NCBI GenBank assembly: GCA_964035575.1
Contig: OZ037908.1
Coordinates: 744,001-808,000 of the forward strand
DNA length: 64,000 bases
Source: Rhynchopus sp. YZ270_cl-10
Taxonomy: Eukaryota > Euglenozoa > Diplonemea > Diplonemida > Diplonemidae
Reading direction: 5' to 3'
Under the pieces are notes generated by a model. That model searched no databases, was not told the DNA's origin, and saw only the letters and a program-made list of their open reading frames with translations. The stretch's first letter is position 1. Each line of letters begins with the position of its first letter. This document shows, in pieces, positions 61,243 to 64,000 of the stretch. The position numbers and the translations under genes are program-made.

Positions 61243-62410
61243 TCAGGTGAGTGAGCAAGAGGGGGCTTACGGTCATCATTCAAATTATTTTTTTTTTATT
61301 GTCGCTGCTTCAGCAAACAATTTGAAAAAAAAAATGGCGCAACAGTATTGGAGTGTACAATTGGTAAAGAATGTTATTTCAAATCAAGATGGGGTGAGTG
61401 ATGACACCTCCCCCCTTTTTGTGTGTGCACGGGTTTAGGAAAGGCAACTTCCTCTTTAGCCCCTCACCTACTCCATTTTTTATTGGAGCTTTCCAGGAAC
61501 CGTACATTCGCTCCATTCCCTGAAAGGAATGGAAAAAAAAAAAAGGTTTTTTAAAAAAAGGAAAGTGGAGATTTGCACAAACTGTGGCAACACAACCCGA
61601 GGCACAACTACACTACCTCCAACAATTTTATCAGTCTGTTCCTTTCCGTAGTACAAATGGCTTCGGCCAACATTGGAGGACAAACCTATTAGCTTTAAGG
61701 CTCTTAGGCGTGACTTCAACGCAGCAAATACGCCCTTCAGGTGATATAATATAAGACGTACGAGAGCCCACTCTAGATAGGGCAAGGTATTGTCTCTGCA
61801 AAAAAATTAAAAAAAATCATAGTGGAGTTTGCACAGGTGGCAACTACACTATTCCATCAAAAAAAAAATTATTTTTCAAAAAAAAAAAGGCTTCGGCCAA
61901 CTTTGAGTACAGAACTTTGTTCCGTTTTTGGAGCGAAGGGATTGTCGACACAACAAAAAAAAAAAAAAAACGACATGAATACAGATCTTTATACCAGTAG
62001 GCATGAAGTGATTGTCGAAACAAAAAAAAAAAAAACAGCAAAAACAACAACAACAAAAAGCTTTCCTCTATTCGCGCATTTGTCCCGACCAGGTCGAATC
62101 GCCCACATTTTTCCCTTTTATCTGCTAGGGGAAAATGTTTTATCCTCCGTCTATTTTTTTGTCAAGAAATACAAAAAAATGTATCTCGACTTTAAAGTGG
62201 AAAAAACCCCCTCTTTTTTGTTTTCTTTTTGTGGAGAAAAAGATGGATGGTGGAGTATATTTTTATGCAACCGGGGGTCACTCACAGCTGTTATCTTGTT
62301 CGTCTGAAGGAGAGTTGGAGAAGATTGGAGGGAAGGGGTTCTTTAAAAAAAAAAATGTTTGTGTACAGAACCCCGTCCTCGGACAGGTGATTTGTCGAAA
62401 CTACAAAAAC
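61243..62410 (+). repeat. Mixed run of HP-A, HP-G and HP-C repeats
   Basis: HP-A-like at 61,243 (GGTGAGTGAGCAAGAGGGGG). HP-G at 61,564-61,632 and, shortened, at 61,822-61,857. HP-C at 61,648 (piece), 61,889-61,955 (GGCTTCGGCCAACTTTGAGT ... TTGTCGACACAAC), 62,005-62,025 (piece) and 62,358-62,410 (GTACAGAACCCCGTCCTCGG). No gene; the 161-codon frame at 61,822-62,307 runs through these. Confidence 0.65.
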
Positions 62411-62570
62411 AGGCCATTACTCCCAAAAGGCGAAATTCGTATTCACCCTGTATTCGGATCTCAAAATTCCTGGGCTATGTATTTCGCATTGTATTCAGCC
62501 TTTTTGTACGGATCCGGAAAAAGGGCGAATACTGACGTGTATTCCGTATTCAGGCGCCTTTTCTTAGGCG

Positions 62571-63237
62571 ATTATCGACACAACACAACACACCCCATTT
62601 CCCCCGTAAAGAATGATAGCTGATAGAGTAGTCCCAAAGGGCATGAATTTTTGTCCCCAACCAACGCATCCTCCAGGGGGGGTTTTTTTTTTTTTTACTT
62701 CTTTTTCTCTTTTCCAACTCTCTTTGTTTTGATTCCTAAGCCAAGGCTTGGTGTATCGTCTTGTTTCTTTCTTATATTTGGCACAAAAAATAGTCCCATC
62801 AAAAAAAAAAAAATTTTTTTTTTTTTTGTGAAGGCGACTCAAAGTGCAGCAAGGGTGAGCAGATATTCTTGCAAAAAAAAAAAAAAAGACCCTTTTTTTT
62901 TTTCTTCCTTCATTTATTCCTTTCTCTAATTTTAGGTATGATTCCTTAGGGAATTTGCCTCTTCGACTTCATATGGTGTGAGGGTATATTTTTTTGATAC
63001 CTACAAGCGTAGCTTAAATGAGGGAAAGGAAAAAAAAAAGGGAAAAAAGTGTGAGAACCGTTGGCTGTAAATTCAGTTTCTAATAACACTAAAAAAAAGA
63101 CAACAAAAAAAACAAAAAAAAAAAAAACAAAAAGAATGACAGTTTCATTCTCGCATTTTATAGCTGCCAGACTTACACCATACCCTATCACCTACCCTCC
63201 CCTCCGTCACTCGGGGTGTGTATCTACACAGTACTAC

Positions 63238-63281
<44 letters not shown>

Positions 63282-63620
63282 AAAAGGGCGAATTGCACAG
63301 CTTGGCATCTTCATAAACTCTCTATTGTATTCGATCAAAGGGGCAAACGGAAGGCTTCGTTGATCATGCGGCACTATTTTTTTTTTTTTTTTTTTTTTTC
63401 ATCTTTGTTTGTGAATGAATGGCAAATCCTGTCTTTCGCTTAAGCCAACTGAATTTTTCTTGAAATGGGTCGCGTTTGAAGAAGTTTGGAGTGTGTAAAA
63501 AAGAAACACCACCAAAAACTCAAATTTTCAAAGAAAAAAAAAATTTAGGTGGTTTTTGAAAATGTTCTCTTAATCGTTTGGTTTGTGTTTGGTCTCCCCG
63601 TATATCCCAGGTATTTATTC
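62571..63620. other. No gene; very long T-runs
   Basis: A T-run of about 40 nt at 63,241-63,280 and another of about 23 at 63,377. CTACAAGCGTAG at 63,001 repeats the motif at 14,699. No ORF is supported. Confidence 0.6.
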
Positions 63621-63980
63621 AAGGTGATGAAGCACGCGAGGCTTAGGGTCATCTTATAATTTTTCTTTTTTAGTATTTGTCGTTGATCAAGCATGAAGCC
63701 CTGAGTATCAAGCTTGCACATTCTTTTCTCTATCTTCATCATCTTTATGTCGGGGGGTGATACTAAGCACAAAAAAAAAAACACGAGATTGGTGTGATTC
63801 AGGGGGTACGGACAACCCACGGACAATCTACGGAAGAACCACGAGGGAACCACGGAGAACTGTTTCGGGCTATATTAAGATTTGCGGAGCACCTTCGGGA
63901 GAACCACGGGGGAACCACGGAGAATCCGTTTGGGTGATCACACCAGAGATGCTTAGTTTCATCTTACAATTTTGTTGTTC
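63621..63980 (+). repeat. Two HP-A hairpins and a CCACGG repeat
   Basis: 63,621: AAGGTGATGAAGC-ACGCGAG-GCTTAGGGTCATCTT. 63,934: TGGGTGATCACACCAGAGAT with GCTTAGTTTCATCTT, degenerate. Between them GAACCACGG(A/G)GGAACCACGG units repeat at 63,833-63,922. Confidence 0.7.
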
Positions 63981-64000
63981 TCTATTATTTTCATACATTT

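Noticed and set aside
1-64000. tRNA or rRNA genes
   Set aside because: No GGTTCGANTCC-type B box with a matching acceptor arm, and no rRNA core sequence was found by eye on either strand.
1-64000. Organellar or nucleomorph origin
   Set aside because: Presence of UBA1 with a 170-nt intron, GC-rich coding islands, LINEs and low gene density do not fit a compact organelle or nucleomorph genome.

Overview
The window looks like nuclear DNA of a unicellular eukaryote. I cannot place the lineage. The evidence is GC-rich coding islands in AT-rich, low-complexity DNA full of long homopolymers, GT-AG introns, a complete ubiquitin-activating enzyme (E1), and non-LTR retrotransposons. No tRNA, rRNA, operon, CRISPR array or organelle gene was seen. 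Every coding region I can support, both LINE copies and the retroelement fossil lie on the + strand.

Layout. 1-2.5 kb: tandem repeats, a terminal-inverted-repeat (TIR) element and a Gln-rich ORF. 2.8-6.8 kb: a broken tyrosine-recombinase (DIRS-like) retroelement fossil between identical 28-bp direct repeats. 8.9-12.1 kb: UBA1 with one intron. 13.3 kb: a small ORF with a paralogue at 31.3 kb. 15.7-21.0 kb: a nearly full LINE encoding zinc fingers, reverse transcriptase, a restriction-like endonuclease, an OTU-type protease-like domain and a repeated C-terminal module. 21-37 kb: nested TIR elements, palindromes and simple satellites, including a small MULE-like element with a zinc-knuckle ORF. 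38.2 kb: a probable two-exon small gene, then about 0.7 kb of hairpin-rich DNA. 40.3-42.7 kb: a 5'-truncated second LINE copy. 48 kb: a gene for a protein with an MGC lipidation-type N-terminus. 49-64 kb: almost gene-free, with hAT-like elements, a 0.73-kb heptamer satellite and many short hairpin repeats.

The feature I find most unusual is a set of short (about 40-180 nt) repeat families, nearly all on the + strand, that fold into hairpins. In several families the stem sequence changes but pairing is kept. I label them HP-A (AAGGTGACTAAGC-loop-GCTTAGGATCATCTT), HP-B (AGTGGAG ... CTACACTAATACAA), HP-C (GTACAGAACCCCGTCCTCGG ...), HP-D (ACCACGAAATGGAT ... GGTACACTGTTCACGAG), HP-F (GCCTGCGTCC ... 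GAGGCGTTTTGCAC), HP-G (AGTGGAGATTGCAC ... CTACACTACTCCAAC), HP-M (AATGGAAAACGACGG ... GCGATAAACG) and HS (hairpin followed by ACGGTACGC). A second unusual feature is that six of the seven large satellites use different units that all contain GTAC. All comparisons were made by eye; no search or folding program was run.
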